Program-made: the position numbers and the translations under genes | Part shown: positions 1 to 6,042 of the stretch, in pieces | Layout of the letters: each line of letters opens with the position of its first letter | How positions within the stretch are numbered: position 1 is the stretch's first letter | The notes under the pieces: generated by a model | Told to the model about the DNA's origin: nothing | Database searches by the model: none | What the model saw: only the letters and a program-made list of their open reading frames with translations | Assembly (NCBI GenBank): GCA_023381895.1 | Contig: JAMCTA010000063.1 | Span: 1 to 9,221, forward strand | DNA from: Chloroflexota bacterium | GTDB lineage: Bacteria > Chloroflexota > UBA4733 | Direction: 5' to 3' | DNA: 9,221 bases

Positions 1-3
1 GGC

Positions 4-18
4 CCCGCCTGGAGCGGG
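4..18 (-). terminator. GC hairpin after the enolase-superfamily gene
   Basis: CCCGC (4-8) and GCGGG (14-18) form a 5-bp stem with a 5-nt loop, 18 nt beyond the stop codon of the minus-strand gene. The window ends too soon to see whether a T-run follows, so this is only a possible terminator. Confidence 0.25.
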
Positions 19-36
19 CGGCGAGCGGTCGGCTGA

Positions 37-1158
37 TCAGGCGCTGCGATAGCGGGCGATCTTGTCTTCGTCCAGGGCAATGCCAAGCCCCGGCCCCGCT
101 GGCACACGCACATTGCCATCGGCATCAATCCTCAGCGGCTCCTGGAGATACCACTGGAAGAGGTCGCTGGTCATGCCGGGCGGGTCATGCCAGAGCTCGA
201 GGTAGCTGGCGTTGGGGATGGCGGCGCAGAGGTGGAGATGGACGGCCAGGCCAATGCCTCCCTCGCCGTGATGCGGCGCCACCAGCTTGTGGTGCAGCTC
301 GGCCAGCGAGGCGACCTTGCGCAGCTGGCCGATACCCTCGCTGACCAGCGCCTCCGGCTGGATGATGTCGTAGCAGTCGCGCTCGATCAGCCAGCGGAAC
401 TCGTGCAGTCCGACATTATTCTCGCCACCGACAATGGGCAGATCCACCGCGGCGCAGAGGCGCGCCAAGCCGTCCAGGTTGTAGCGGTCCAGCGGCTCTT
501 CCAGCCAGTAAACGCCCAGTTGCTCCAGCGCCCGCGCGGTCTGCACGGCGCGCTGCTCGCTCCAGATGGGGCCGGGCGCTTGGTGCGGCGTGCCGGGCTG
601 CTGCGCCTGGTTGGCGTCGGTCAGCAGCGTCAGCTCGTCGCCCACGGCTTGGCGGACCGCAGCCACCTGGGCAATATCCTCGGCCATCGTCCAGTCGTGC
701 AGCCGCAGCTTGACGGCGCGGTAGCCCGCTTCGCGCACCCGTAGGACATCTTCGGCCCGTTGCTCCGGAGAACGCACCTCGACGAAGCTGGCGTAGGCGG
801 GGACGCGATCGGTGTAGCCGCCCCACAGCTTGTAGAGCGGCTGCCCACAGGCCTTGCCAATGAGGTCCCAGAGCGCGATCTCGATGCCCCAGCAGCCCCG
901 CACCATGCGCAGGGTGCGCGCATGCTGCTCCATGGCGAAGGGGTCTGTGCCGAGCAGTTGCGGTTTCACCCAGCGTTCGAGGGCGCCGGTGACGTTGTAG
1001 CCAGGCGTGCCGAGGCCGGTGATCCCTTCGTCGGTGCTGATCTTGACGATGCTGCCGCCCCACCGCTCGGTGACCATGCCCGGCGCCCAGGCGGGATGCA
1101 TCGGGGTAGGCAGCGGCGGCCCGGCCAGGGTGATCGTTTCGATGTCGGTGATCTGCAC
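37..1158 (-). CDS. Mandelate racemase/muconate lactonizing enzyme family protein (probable sugar-acid dehydratase)
   Basis: Predicted 373-aa cytoplasmic enzyme of the enolase superfamily, which abstracts a proton alpha to a carboxylate using Mg2+. The capping domain is roughly residues 1-115 and the barrel 120-340. Visible landmarks are K150-L-R152 at the end of barrel strand 2, metal ligands D181 (DAN motif), E220/E221 (WLEEP) and E246 (GGEN), the QPE269 motif, H296/H297 (APHH) and E321 (YLELW). The His near the seventh strand fits the mandelate racemase subgroup. Two positions differ from the textbook set: Arg replaces the second Lys of KxK, and Glu stands where Asp usually pairs with the His. 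I chose the GTG at 1158 because an AAGGGAG ribosome site lies 6 nt upstream; an in-frame start at 1209 would add 17 unrelated residues. The substrate cannot be read from sequence; aldonate or aldarate dehydration is inferred from the fold and from the sugar-type genes further right. Confidence 0.9.
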   Translation of the reverse strand: MQITDIETITLAGPPLPTPMHPAWAPGMVTERWGGSIVKISTDEGITGLGTPGYNVTGALERWVKPQLLGTDPFAMEQHARTLRMVRGCWGIEIALWDLIGKACGQPLYKLWGGYTDRVPAYASFVEVRSPEQRAEDVLRVREAGYRAVKLRLHDWTMAEDIAQVAAVRQAVGDELTLLTDANQAQQPGTPHQAPGPIWSEQRAVQTARALEQLGVYWLEEPLDRYNLDGLARLCAAVDLPIVGGENNVGLHEFRWLIERDCYDIIQPEALVSEGIGQLRKVASLAELHHKLVAPHHGEGGIGLAVHLHLCAAIPNASYLELWHDPPGMTSDLFQWYLQEPLRIDADGNVRVPAGPGLGIALDEDKIARYRSA

Positions 1159-1190
1159 GCGCCTCTCCCTTGCTGCCGCGCCACTCCGAG

Positions 1191-1196
1191 ATCGTA
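1191..1196 (-). promoter_or_regulatory. Possible -10 element of the enolase-superfamily gene
   Basis: Read on the minus strand this is TACGAT. It would place the transcript start near 1184 and leave a leader of about 26 nt carrying the AAGGGAG ribosome site. I see no good -35 hexamer, so the call is weak. Confidence 0.2.
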
Positions 1197-1278
1197 GCGC
1201 GCACAGCATCCTTGAAGGTCGTCAGTCGAGTTGGGCATCACGCAGGCCAGGGAAGAGCGCATTCCTCAAGTGCTCCGG

Positions 1279-1284
1279 TATACT
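1279..1284 (+). promoter_or_regulatory. Candidate -10 box TATACT of the transglutaminase-like gene
   Basis: TATACT matches the TATAAT consensus at five of six positions. It ends 7 nt before the ATG at 1292, so a transcript starting at the usual distance would begin at or next to the start codon and be leaderless. No clear -35 is visible. The GAGGG between box and ATG could instead act as a ribosome site on a longer transcript. Confidence 0.35.
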
Positions 1285-1291
1285 GAGGGCG

Positions 1292-2119
1292 ATGCAGCGA
1301 CGCGCCATTCCAGCATGTTACCGTGGACGGAGCGTGTTCAGCCCCGCCTACGCGCGACTATACGCCAACGACAGTCACGCCCCCGGCTCGGTTGACCGGG
1401 TGCTGCTGGAGGCGATGACGCTCCTGTGTGCGGCCACCGCGCCGCTGCTCTACGCGCCGCAGGCGCCAACGACGGGACACTATCGGCCAGGTGAGCGGCC
1501 AGAGCTGGAGCGCATCGTCGAGGACTTTGCCGACCCGTCGCCAGAAGGCATCGTCGGCGCAGTGGCTCGGTACTGCGCCGGATTGAGTGAACACGGGCCC
1601 GCTGGTCTGGACGCGCTGCGGCTGGGTGGGACGGAGGAGGAGATCATCGCCCGTGGCAGCGACTGGTGCACCGATGTCGCTCGCGTGGCCTGCGCCCTCT
1701 GCCAGGTGGCCGGAGTGCCCGCCCGCCTGGTGTATCTCGCCGACACGGCGCATGCCTACAGTGGTCACGCCATCATCGAGGCGCAGCATGCCGGACAGTG
1801 GGGCGCGTTGGATCCCACCACCAATGTGGTGTACCGGTGTCCAGACGGGACGCCGGCATCCACCTGGCGCTTGCAGCACGATCCGGCGCTGCTCGTCGCT
1901 CACCAGAGAGGAGAAGCTACGCCCTGTAGCACCCCCACGCAGTTCCGTGCCGCTGCCATCGCCGAGTACTCCATCGCGGATCGTGACCGGTACGACTTCA
2001 CCACGAGTCGCCTCAATGCGTACTACCGTGCTATCCTGGAGCAAGCCAGCCGTGGCTGGCCCGGCGGCCTGCGTTGGCTGCATGGCGAAGACGTTTACCT
2101 CAACAGGGGAGACCACTGA
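1292..2119 (+). CDS. Transglutaminase-like (papain-fold) domain protein
   Basis: Predicted 275-aa protein with a transglutaminase-core domain in its middle. The catalytic triad is readable: C126 in the DWCTD segment at the start of a helix, H159 in SGHAI, and D174 in ALDPT. The spacing matches bacterial transglutaminase-like domains that act as cysteine peptidases, amidases or, less often, crosslinking enzymes. No signal peptide or membrane segment is visible, so it is probably cytoplasmic. Residues 1-100 are a helical region I cannot assign, and residues 200-275 are an unassigned tail with many aromatic residues. I took the ATG at 1292 because upstream codons in the same frame overlap the divergent neighbour's control region and coding start. 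It looks monocistronic, with a terminator candidate 31 nt downstream. The substrate is unknown and nothing in the neighbourhood identifies it. Confidence 0.85.
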   Translation: MQRRAIPACYRGRSVFSPAYARLYANDSHAPGSVDRVLLEAMTLLCAATAPLLYAPQAPTTGHYRPGERPELERIVEDFADPSPEGIVGAVARYCAGLSEHGPAGLDALRLGGTEEEIIARGSDWCTDVARVACALCQVAGVPARLVYLADTAHAYSGHAIIEAQHAGQWGALDPTTNVVYRCPDGTPASTWRLQHDPALLVAHQRGEATPCSTPTQFRAAAIAEYSIADRDRYDFTTSRLNAYYRAILEQASRGWPGGLRWLHGEDVYLNRGDH

Positions 2120-2150
2120 CGGAAGCAACCTGGACGCCTGGCTGGCGGAG

Positions 2151-2172
2151 GGCCGGCGGCAGCGGCCTCTTT
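2151..2172 (+). terminator. Rho-independent terminator candidate after the transglutaminase-like gene
   Basis: GGCCG (2151-2155) pairs with CGGCC (2163-2167) around a 7-nt loop, followed by TCTTT. It begins 31 nt after the stop codon. The T-run is short and interrupted, hence moderate confidence. Confidence 0.4.
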
Positions 2173-2543
2173 GACGGGTCGATTGACGCGACGGGACTCG
2201 CCAAACGCTGGCGCATCGGCCACGCAGGCTACAGCCATGGCGGCGATCTCTCGCCGCGCGGGCTGGCGCAGCATTCCGAAAGCTGGTCGGCCGGCACTTG
2301 CCACGGGGGTGTCCTCACCAGGGCGACCGCAGGCACCTGCACGCTGCATTGAGCGTAGGCAGGGTGCGTTCGCTCCGAATGAAGGACGTGTCAAGGTTTG
2401 ACGAAGAAAGCGGGCTTGACGACCGGGGATGCTCCCTGGCATAGAGCGAGGCCACCGAAGGCGGGCATTGTGATGATGTAGGCGTCTTGATCTGGGCGCC
2501 AGCGCCACTGGTGCTATTGGTCGTGCTCGCAGGCCGGACCCCG
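2173..2543. other. Intergenic stretch with no convincing gene
   Basis: This is the bulk of a 503-bp gap between the transglutaminase-like and ChrA genes. Short reading frames exist on both strands (for example plus 2171-2401 and minus 2095-2571), but their products are rich in Arg, Ala, Gly and Ser, show no recognisable motif, and lack good ribosome sites. TTGACG occurs at 2398-2403 and 2416-2421; the second lies 18 nt before CATAGA (2440-2445) and might be a distant promoter. No tRNA, repeat array or mobile-element end is visible. Confidence 0.5.
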
Positions 2544-2571
2544 TTGTCGATCTACCATTGTCGTTTATCAA
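2544..2571 (+). promoter_or_regulatory. Candidate promoter of the ChrA-type gene
   Basis: TTGTCG (2544-2549) and TATCAA (2566-2571) are separated by 16 nt, each matching four of six consensus bases. Transcription would begin near 2578 and give a leader of about 45 nt with the GTAAGGGA ribosome site. A competing candidate is the extended -10 TGTCATACT at 2583-2591. Neither is strong. Confidence 0.3.
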
Positions 2572-2622
2572 ATGCGGTGGTGTGTCATACTGCCCCCTGA
2601 CCCGTGCAACGTAAGGGACAAC

Positions 2623-3798
2623 ATGAACACGTCACCCGGGCGGCCGCGACTGCTCATCCTGACCGCGCTCTTTTTTCGGATCGGCATCACGGGGTTCGGT
2701 GGCGCGTTGGCCAATATGGCCTTGATGGAAGAGGAGTGGGTGAGCAGGCGCAAAGCGCTCACGCAGGAGCAATTCTTGGAAGGCGTGGCCCTCTGCTACC
2801 TGCTGCCAGGACCGACCGCCGTGCTGCTCTCCATCTACTTGGGATCACGTCTGCGTGGCGTTTTGGGCGGTATTATCAGCGGTTTGGCCTTCATCGTGCC
2901 TGCGGTCGTGCTCACGCTATTGCTCTCTTGGGCGTACTTTCAGTACCATGCCGTTCCTGCCGTTTCTGCCCTGTTCAGCGGTCTGGGGCCCGTGGTGGTA
3001 GCGCTGATTCTTTCCATGCTCCAACGCTACGGAAAAACATCATTGAAATCTCTCTCTCGCTGGGCCCTGAGCCTGGCCGTTGGCATCTTGCTGGTATTTC
3101 CCGTGCTTCCACAGGCCTGGAATCTCATAACCCTGCTCTTGCTCTCCGGTCTCATCGGGCTAGTCAGCTTCCGCAACCGTACCGTGACGGTAAGCAGTGC
3201 AAGCATGCTCGCACTGTCGAGTACGGCGGCCTTCCTGCGGGAAGCAACCCTCTCGCTTGCACCGCCACTACTGGTGCTCCTTCCGCTGGCCCTCGTCTTT
3301 CTGAAGGCCAGCCTCGTCATGTTTGGCGGAGGAGTGGTCGCGATCCCACTCTTCCAGCAAGAGCTGGTCCAAACCTATCACTGGTTGACGCCGCAGCAGT
3401 TCTTGGACGGTGTGGCGATCGGGCAACTCACCCCCGGTCCTATTACGGTCGTTGCCACTTTCGCTGGTTACGCTGTCGCTGGAATTTCCGGCGCCTTCGT
3501 TGCGACCGCTGCGATGTACCTTCCCCCATTCGCTCTGATGTTGGGAGCGGCCCCCCTCGTGACGCGCCTGCGCCAGTCATCGCCGGTTCAGGGCATGCTC
3601 CAGGGGATCATGGCCGGGGCGTTAGGCATGATGGGCGCCACCGTGATCCTCCTGGGACGTGCCGCGATCACCAACTGGTGGCAAGCTGCCCTCGCGCTGG
3701 CGAGTGTGGTCCTCCTGATCCGATGGAAGGCGCCGCCGGTCTACGTGATCCTGGGAGTAGCGGTGCTTGGCTTGGTCCATGTGCTTCTGCCGCTGTAG
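2623..3798 (+). CDS. chrA: Chromate transporter family protein, two-domain (ChrA type)
   Basis: Predicted 391-aa inner-membrane protein of the CHR superfamily, long form. It contains two homologous halves: the first has GFGG at 24-27 and LPGP at 61-64, the second has MFGGG at 233-237 and TPGP at 270-273, each with an EEWV- or QELV-like segment and a QFL(E/D)GVA motif between them. Many hydrophobic stretches (about ten to twelve) cover most of the chain. Family members export chromate by a proton-linked mechanism and confer chromate resistance, but many genomic copies have no proven substrate. The ATG at 2623 is preceded by GTAAGGGA at good spacing; an in-frame ATG at 2572 would add 17 residues with no role. 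There is no chrB-type regulator beside it, so a role in chromate resistance is inference. It converges with the TiaS-like gene, whose stop lies 10 nt beyond. Confidence 0.92.
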   Translation: MNTSPGRPRLLILTALFFRIGITGFGGALANMALMEEEWVSRRKALTQEQFLEGVALCYLLPGPTAVLLSIYLGSRLRGVLGGIISGLAFIVPAVVLTLLLSWAYFQYHAVPAVSALFSGLGPVVVALILSMLQRYGKTSLKSLSRWALSLAVGILLVFPVLPQAWNLITLLLLSGLIGLVSFRNRTVTVSSASMLALSSTAAFLREATLSLAPPLLVLLPLALVFLKASLVMFGGGVVAIPLFQQELVQTYHWLTPQQFLDGVAIGQLTPGPITVVATFAGYAVAGISGAFVATAAMYLPPFALMLGAAPLVTRLRQSSPVQGMLQGIMAGALGMMGATVILLGRAAITNWWQAALALASVVLLIRWKAPPVYVILGVAVLGLVHVLLPL

Positions 3799-3808
3799 GG
3801 CGCCGTCA

Positions 3809-4459
3809 TCACCACACCCCAGCGAGGAGGACTGGCGATTCAATTTTGAGTATCCCGGCCGGCTGGATCCCGCGCAGGTCGCGCAGCCCGGTGATCTCGA
3901 GAAACCGCCCATCCTCGCCGCTGTGACGGAGCCCGGCTGCGGCGAGGATGCCGATGACCCCGATGCGCTCGCCGGTGTGGCCGCGGAGGTGGATGCCCAC
4001 TTCGTGGGCGGTACGATCGGCCTCTCCCTTGGTCAGGATCTCTCGCTTGGCCCGCCGGCCGAAGTCCACGACGGTGCCGGGCACCTGCTCCACCCCGGCC
4101 ACGCACAGCCCGGCATCCGATCCCGGGGCCGCCACGTCGATGAGGAAGGTGGTCGCGACCTCGGCAATCGGGTCGGCCGTGGCCTGGTCGGTCTCCAGCA
4201 GGATGCCGGCCGCGCTGTTGTGCGAGGTGTAGGGGATGCGCGGGTCCACCAGCGATTGGCGCCGTGTGACGCCCAGGCTCCGCCCGACCCCGCGCTGCTC
4301 CAGCGCCATCGCGAGTTCGCGGGCCAGCGCCCCGGTGCCACGGCTGTGCTGCGTGTAGCCGCCGCCACGACCGTCTCGAACGAGGAGTGCGGCGTAGCCG
4401 AAGCTATCGAGCGCTGGATTCTCAACGAGGTAGAGATCGCAAGCGTCCAGGAGTGACAC
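3809..4459 (-). CDS. TiaS-like (tRNA-Ile2 agmatinylcytidine synthetase-related) protein lacking the DDTD motif
   Basis: Predicted 216-aa protein. From memory of archaeal TiaS, several blocks line up in order: SRGTG (39-43) with the small-residue-rich segment after DDTD; DPRIPYTSHNSAAG (72-85) with the family's NPxIPYKTRGNGA block; PGSDAG (112-117) with the NPGA block; and GERIGVIGILAAAG (163-176) with the GRGLIGALAAVG block. The protein stops there, so the C-terminal TiaS domains are absent. Where archaeal TiaS has the acidic DDTD stretch, this protein has G34-Y-T-Q37, so ATP-dependent agmatine transfer is doubtful. The GTG start at 4459 has GAGGGGG 8 nt upstream. It begins 29 nt after the stop of the Gfo/Idh oxidoreductase on the same strand, suggesting cotranscription. 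Bacterial relatives may carry unrelated automatic names. The fold assignment is moderately sure; the function is unknown. Confidence 0.7.
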   Translation of the reverse strand: MSLLDACDLYLVENPALDSFGYAALLVRDGRGGGYTQHSRGTGALARELAMALEQRGVGRSLGVTRRQSLVDPRIPYTSHNSAAGILLETDQATADPIAEVATTFLIDVAAPGSDAGLCVAGVEQVPGTVVDFGRRAKREILTKGEADRTAHEVGIHLRGHTGERIGVIGILAAAGLRHSGEDGRFLEITGLRDLRGIQPAGILKIESPVLLAGVW

Positions 4460-4488
4460 CTTGCGATCCCCCTCATCGTCACGTCGCG

Positions 4489-5565
4489 CTACTGAATCTC
4501 GATGAGCTTCCCAGAGGCCGATGATTCATAGATGGCATCGAGGATCTGCATGGTCACCACAGCCTGCGCCGCATCACTCAACGGCTGCTGGCCGGTGTGA
4601 ACGCAATCCAAGAAGTGGCGAATGGCACGGGAGTGGGTCTCGGCATACGGAATCGGCTGTACGTGCGGAGATTTGTCAACGAGACGGCCCATCTCCTCGG
4701 TGAAGATGGTGAACGGCTCGAGCCGGGCCCCCGCCTTTGTACCGAATACCTCGGTCGCGGTGACATCCTTTTCGAGATTCAAAGTCCAGCTCACTTCGAG
4801 CTGCAGTGTGATGTCAGGCTCCATCCGGATGATCGCGAAGGCGAGCTCATCGGCATCGCCCGCCCAGTTCGCAGGGCGCTGGCTGACACCCCGCTGGTCG
4901 GCCGGAGTGTACGATCGGTGATCTTCCAGGAAGTAACTGCCGATCTTCTGGCGCGTGATGCCCAGCACCTGGGTAGGCTTCGGGTTGCCCAGGACATAGC
5001 GAGCAACATCGAGCATGTGCACGCCAAGGTCGATGAGCGCGCCGCCACCCGATAGCTTCTTCTGGGCAAACCAACCTCCTGGTGAGCCACGCCGGCGAAG
5101 CATCGAGGTCTTGGCGAGGTAGATCTCTCCGAACTCTCCCGCTTCCACGTAACGCTTGAGTAACTGAACTTCTGGCCGGAAGCGATGATTGAGACACACC
5201 ATATAGGTGCGCCGAGCGGCTTCAGCCGTTGCTTTTACCTCGCGCGCTTCCGCCGTCGAGAGTGCCGGTGGCTTCTCGCTCAACACGTGCTTGCCCGCCT
5301 TCAAGGCATCGATGCTGACTGGAGCGTGCTGAAAGTTCGGTGTGCATACACTCACCGCCTGAATTTCTGGGTTTGCCAGCAGTTCACGGTAATCCGTGTA
5401 GGCATACGGCGCACTAAATTTTGCCGCGACGGTCTTCGCCCGCTCGCCGTTGATATCCGCAACGGCAACGATGCGTACATCAGACTGACGCTGATACCCC
5501 GGGAGGTGGTTCATCTCCGCGATGGTACCAACACCAATTACTCCAACACCAATCGTCTCGGCCAC
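4489..5565 (-). CDS. Gfo/Idh/MocA family oxidoreductase
   Basis: Predicted 358-aa NAD(P)-dependent dehydrogenase of the glucose-fructose oxidoreductase/inositol dehydrogenase family. The N-terminal Rossmann fold begins with GVIGVGTIA (8-16), which binds the dinucleotide. EKP at 97-99 supplies the usual catalytic Lys98. The C-terminal alpha/beta domain carries SGGGALIDLGVHMLD (172-186), with D179 and H183 in the positions that normally contact the substrate sugar. Length is typical. I chose GTG at 5565 because GAGAGG lies 6 nt upstream and the Rossmann strand starts immediately after; a longer in-frame extension to 5769 would run through the divergent cupin gene. The substrate, a cyclic polyol or sugar, cannot be told from sequence. 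It heads a probable two-gene operon with the TiaS-like gene and shares a short control region with the cupin. Confidence 0.93.
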   Translation of the reverse strand: MAETIGVGVIGVGTIAEMNHLPGYQRQSDVRIVAVADINGERAKTVAAKFSAPYAYTDYRELLANPEIQAVSVCTPNFQHAPVSIDALKAGKHVLSEKPPALSTAEAREVKATAEAARRTYMVCLNHRFRPEVQLLKRYVEAGEFGEIYLAKTSMLRRRGSPGGWFAQKKLSGGGALIDLGVHMLDVARYVLGNPKPTQVLGITRQKIGSYFLEDHRSYTPADQRGVSQRPANWAGDADELAFAIIRMEPDITLQLEVSWTLNLEKDVTATEVFGTKAGARLEPFTIFTEEMGRLVDKSPHVQPIPYAETHSRAIRHFLDCVHTGQQPLSDAAQAVVTMQILDAIYESSASGKLIEIQ

Positions 5566-5595
5566 TCCACACCTCTCATCCGTGCTATGCTCTCG

Positions 5596-5616
5596 GCGTG
5601 CTGGCCTTGAGCACAC
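5596..5616. promoter_or_regulatory. Inverted-repeat operator candidate between the Gfo/Idh and cupin genes
   Basis: GCGTGCT (5596-5602) and AGCACAC (5610-5616) form an imperfect inverted repeat, six of seven positions matching, around 7 nt. A further CCGTGCT copy lies at 5580-5586, 16 nt before the left arm. The repeat sits in the middle of the 73-bp gap between two divergent starts, a usual place for one regulator to control both genes. No regulator gene is nearby. Confidence 0.4.
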
Positions 5617-5638
5617 AACAGCGGCTAGGATACCAGAG

Positions 5639-5977
5639 ATGTCGACTCCGCCATCCTTCATCAACTGGGCAGCTGTTCCTCCCCGAGACCTCGCCCCGGG
5701 CGTGACCCTCCGCATCGTCAGCAGTGAAACGATCATGCTGTCGCTCGTAGAGCTGCTCCCCGAGGCCAAGGTGCCACTCCATCAGCACCCACACGAACAG
5801 ATGGGCATCTGGCTGGAAGGCGAAGGACGCTTCACCGTCGGTGAGGAAGAGCGCACCGTCGGGCCGGGCGATTCTTATGCCATTCCCGGGAATGTGCCGC
5901 ACGCTGTAATCGCAGGACCGCGCGGTGGTAAGGCTCTCGACATCTTCCATCCACCACGAGAAGACTACCTTCGGTAG
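5639..5977 (+). CDS. Single-domain cupin, KdgF-like
   Basis: Predicted 112-aa beta-barrel protein, a normal size for a one-domain cupin. Cupin motif 1 is HQHPHEQ (48-54) followed by LEGEG, and motif 2 is the GDSYAIPGNVPH segment ending at H88. H48, H50, Q54 and H88 match the His-His-Gln-His metal set I recall for KdgF, the enzyme that linearises unsaturated uronates from pectin or alginate. The tail also has D101-I-F103 and R107-E-D-Y, resembling the Asp, Phe and Arg reported as important in KdgF. This makes a KdgF-type role plausible, but many cupins of other function share the HxHxHEQ motif. The ATG at 5639 is the first sensible start, with AGGA 8 nt upstream; TAGGAT at 5626-5631 could alternatively be a -10 box for a leaderless transcript. 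It is divergent from the Gfo/Idh gene. Confidence 0.85.
   Translation: MSTPPSFINWAAVPPRDLAPGVTLRIVSSETIMLSLVELLPEAKVPLHQHPHEQMGIWLEGEGRFTVGEEERTVGPGDSYAIPGNVPHAVIAGPRGGKALDIFHPPREDYLR
5965..5977 (+). other. Small hairpin over the cupin stop codon
   Basis: CTACC (5965-5969) and GGTAG (5973-5977) flank a 3-nt loop, and the stop codon TAG lies in the right arm. There is no T-run, so it is unlikely to terminate transcription alone. Confidence 0.2.
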
Positions 5978-5993
5978 GCACACCACTACCCGC

Positions 5994-5999
5994 TACAAT
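5994..5999 (+). promoter_or_regulatory. Candidate -10 box TACAAT upstream of fabH
   Basis: TACAAT matches the consensus at five of six bases and lies in the 65-bp gap between cupin and fabH. Transcription would begin near 6006 and give a leader of about 37 nt. The same hexamer appears upstream of lepB on the other strand. No good -35 is visible. Confidence 0.35.
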
Positions 6000-6042
6000 G
6001 GCCAGCGACGATTACGAGTATCGGTAATCGGAAGTAGAAAGA

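Noticed and set aside
187..744. A 185-codon plus-strand frame inside the enolase-superfamily gene
   Set aside because: It is the antisense image of a well-supported gene and its Gln/Val/Asp-rich product matches nothing I recognise.
1358..2128. A 256-codon minus-strand frame opposite the transglutaminase-like gene
   Set aside because: No recognisable motif; the opposite strand has a complete catalytic triad, and long antisense frames are common in GC-rich genes.
2604..3926. A 440-codon open frame on the plus strand, longer than the ChrA gene it overlaps
   Set aside because: Its product is Arg/Ala/Gly-rich with no motif, while the overlapping frame encodes a clear two-domain membrane protein with a good ribosome site.
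3767..4456. A 229-codon plus-strand frame opposite the TiaS-like gene
   Set aside because: It starts inside ChrA, has no ribosome site, and lies antisense to the frame that shows conserved family blocks and a good start.
5998..6027. A 9-codon leader-peptide-like frame upstream of fabH
   Set aside because: Its ATG overlaps the TACAAT box, so the expected transcript would begin after it, and it has no ribosome site.
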